The notes beneath the pieces were generated by a model, which did not search any database, had not been told where the DNA came from, and saw nothing but the letters and a program-made list of their open reading frames with translations. A stretch of 14,238 nucleotides of DNA from positions 1 through 14,238 of the forward strand of contig JBAZYZ010000015.1 of assembly GCA_041659085.1 (NCBI GenBank). Direction: 5' to 3'. Made by a program: the position numbers and the translations under genes. This document shows positions 13,251 through 14,238 of the stretch, in pieces (the first letter of the stretch is position 1; every line of letters starts with the position of its first letter). This stretch comes from JBAZYZ01 sp041659085 (GTDB lineage: Bacteria > Patescibacteriota > Minisyncoccia > Phycocordibacterales > VMEP01).

Positions 13251-14071
13251 AAGAATCATTTTTAAAAGAAAGAGGCATCTATTACCGGATAAACGACTTT
13301 GAGCCAACCAGACCTACCCTTGTGTTTGTCCACGGACTCTCCGGCAGTTCTTCGGCCTGGTTTCCGTATGAGAAAATATTCCAAACAAAATACAATATTC
13401 TTTCATACGATTTGCGCGGGCACGGCAAATCAGCCAAGCCGCCAAAGTACGGAGACTATTGTTTGGATAATTTCGCGGATGATTTGGCCTGTCTGGTGGC
13501 TTCGCAGAAAATAGAAAATTGCGTTTTGATCAGCCATTCGTTCGGCACTCTAATCTCCCTTCTGTTCCTGTCCAAATATCCAAACCGTGTCCGGGCAGCA
13601 GTTTTCCTGAGCCCAAGTTTTGCCGTATCCAAAAGAAAGTTGGCTAAGGCAACAAGGCCCTTTTTATCACTTGTGAATTTATTGCGACCGTTTCCCTTCC
13701 ACCCAAAAACAGGCAAGCATATTGATTATTCGCTCTATCCAAACAGCGGCGACTGGAATATACCGAGAATGATCGCCGACGTCGGAAACACCACTCTCCG
13801 GGTATATCTGTACTGCACAAAACAATCCTACGGGTTTGACCAGGAAAACTTTCTTCAAAAAATAAATATTCCGGTACTGCTCATACACGGCAAAAAAGAC
13901 ACTATCTTCCCGGCTGACAATTCAGTCTTTATGTCGCAAAAAATTAAAGGCTCCGAAATTATTCTTATCCCGAATGCTGATCATATAATCGCCCTAAACA
14001 ACGTAAAAGAAATAACAGAAGCCACTCGAGATTTTGTGGAAAAAAACTTAACATTGATAACACACCGCTAA
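13247..14071 (+). CDS. Alpha/beta hydrolase
   Basis: A 274-residue alpha/beta-fold hydrolase. The oxyanion loop is FVHGLSGSS (27-35). The strand LSYDLRGHGKS (52-62) is the classic family marker. The nucleophile is S98 in ISHSFGT, a Ser replacing the usual first Gly of GxSxG. Acid D218 in IHGKKDTIFP and base H246 in PNADH complete the triad. Hydrophobic and basic residues after the nucleophile (about 128-155) form a lid region suited to a lipid or aromatic substrate. Substrates of this family cannot be read from sequence: esterase, lipase and peroxidase-like roles all remain open. It overlaps the glycosyltransferase by four bases, so both are probably made from one mRNA and may act on the same lipid or glycolipid. 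Confidence 0.88.
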   Translation: MKESFLKERGIYYRINDFEPTRPTLVFVHGLSGSSSAWFPYEKIFQTKYNILSYDLRGHGKSAKPPKYGDYCLDNFADDLACLVASQKIENCVLISHSFGTLISLLFLSKYPNRVRAAVFLSPSFAVSKRKLAKATRPFLSLVNLLRPFPFHPKTGKHIDYSLYPNSGDWNIPRMIADVGNTTLRVYLYCTKQSYGFDQENFLQKINIPVLLIHGKKDTIFPADNSVFMSQKIKGSEIILIPNADHIIALNNVKEITEATRDFVEKNLTLITHR

Positions 14072-14076
14072 AGTCC

Positions 14077-14238
14077 GTGAAGAAGAAATACAAAGATTAC
14101 TTCAGCAACAGAGAATTCATCATCAGCACCGCCATTGCCGTCTTTTTTCTGGCCATAAGCCTGGTGATAAATTTTTACGCGGGAATATACGCAACCATTA
14201 ACCAAAGCAATCATGTTACCGACATTATTCTAAGCAAT
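14077..14238 (+). CDS. Start of a membrane protein (partial), possibly PAP2-like
   Basis: A GTG at 14077, five bases after the hydrolase stop, opens a frame that runs off the window for 54 codons. It starts with a basic patch (KKKYKDYFSNR), then one membrane helix (about 14-38), then YATINQSNHVTDIILSN, which looks extracytoplasmic. The layout resembles the N-terminus of membrane phosphatases of the PAP2/sphingomyelin-synthase-like group seen in Patescibacteria, but this is a recollection, not a proof. If right, the three genes would form a lipid or glycolipid pathway. No ATG is available near; the tight spacing supports the GTG. Confidence 0.6.
   Translation, partial: MKKKYKDYFSNREFIISTAIAVFFLAISLVINFYAGIYATINQSNHVTDIILSN

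Noticed and set aside
1..14238. CRISPR arrays, insertion sequences, rRNA genes or a replication origin
   Set aside because: No regularly spaced repeats, transposase motifs, rRNA sequence or DnaA-box cluster were seen on reading through the window.

Overview
The window looks like a piece of a Patescibacteria (Candidate Phyla Radiation) genome, most likely a Parcubacteria-type lineage. This rests on gene content and style, not on a phylogenetic marker: compact genes, almost no Shine-Dalgarno sequences, start codons placed 0 to 8 bases from predicted transcription starts, a small single zinc-ribbon protein (DUF5679-like), a DUF5652-like two-helix protein, a secreted Ig-like/peptidoglycan-binding protein with a Cys-rich linker, and a short TruB without a PUA domain. 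TGA is used as a stop, so recoded lineages are unlikely.

Layout. 1-54: first 18 codons of a membrane protein leaving the window on the minus strand. 302-468: two minus-strand tRNA-Pro genes (CGG, GGG), with a 21-bp copy of a tRNA 3' end at 128-148. 636-2174: exported peptidoglycan-binding protein (+). 2276-2962: HAD phosphatase (-). 2970-3100: divergent control region with a 16-bp and a 42-bp perfect palindrome. 3065-3592: a self-contained plus-strand cassette (consensus-like promoter, structured leader, strong ribosome binding site, 125-residue unknown protein, terminator), unlike everything around it. 3710-4267: 3D/RlpA-like wall protein (-). 4419-4574: zinc-ribbon protein (-). 4689-5438: truB (-). 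5559-6965: homospermidine synthase (-). 7103-7459: diacylglycerol/undecaprenol kinase (+). 7527-11934: a minus-strand five-gene run, transcribed as pgi, EamA transporter, membrane-anchored glycoside hydrolase, ROK sugar kinase and DUF5652-like protein. 12066-14238: a divergent plus-strand run of a GT4 glycosyltransferase, an alpha/beta hydrolase and the start of a membrane protein.

How it fits together. The pgi run is a sugar-handling operon (possible extracytoplasmic glycan cleavage, transport, phosphorylation, entry to glycolysis). The divergent run looks like glycolipid or envelope assembly. The two are driven from back-to-back extended -10 promoters embedded in one inverted repeat, so their transcription probably competes. 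The other genes concern the cell envelope (peptidoglycan-binding protein, 3D protein, lipid kinase), polyamines (homospermidine) and tRNA modification.

The most unusual part is the 3017-3592 segment: a perfect 42-bp palindrome next to a complete expression cassette for an unrecognised His-rich protein. All promoter and terminator calls are by eye, and protein assignments are from motif recognition without database searches.
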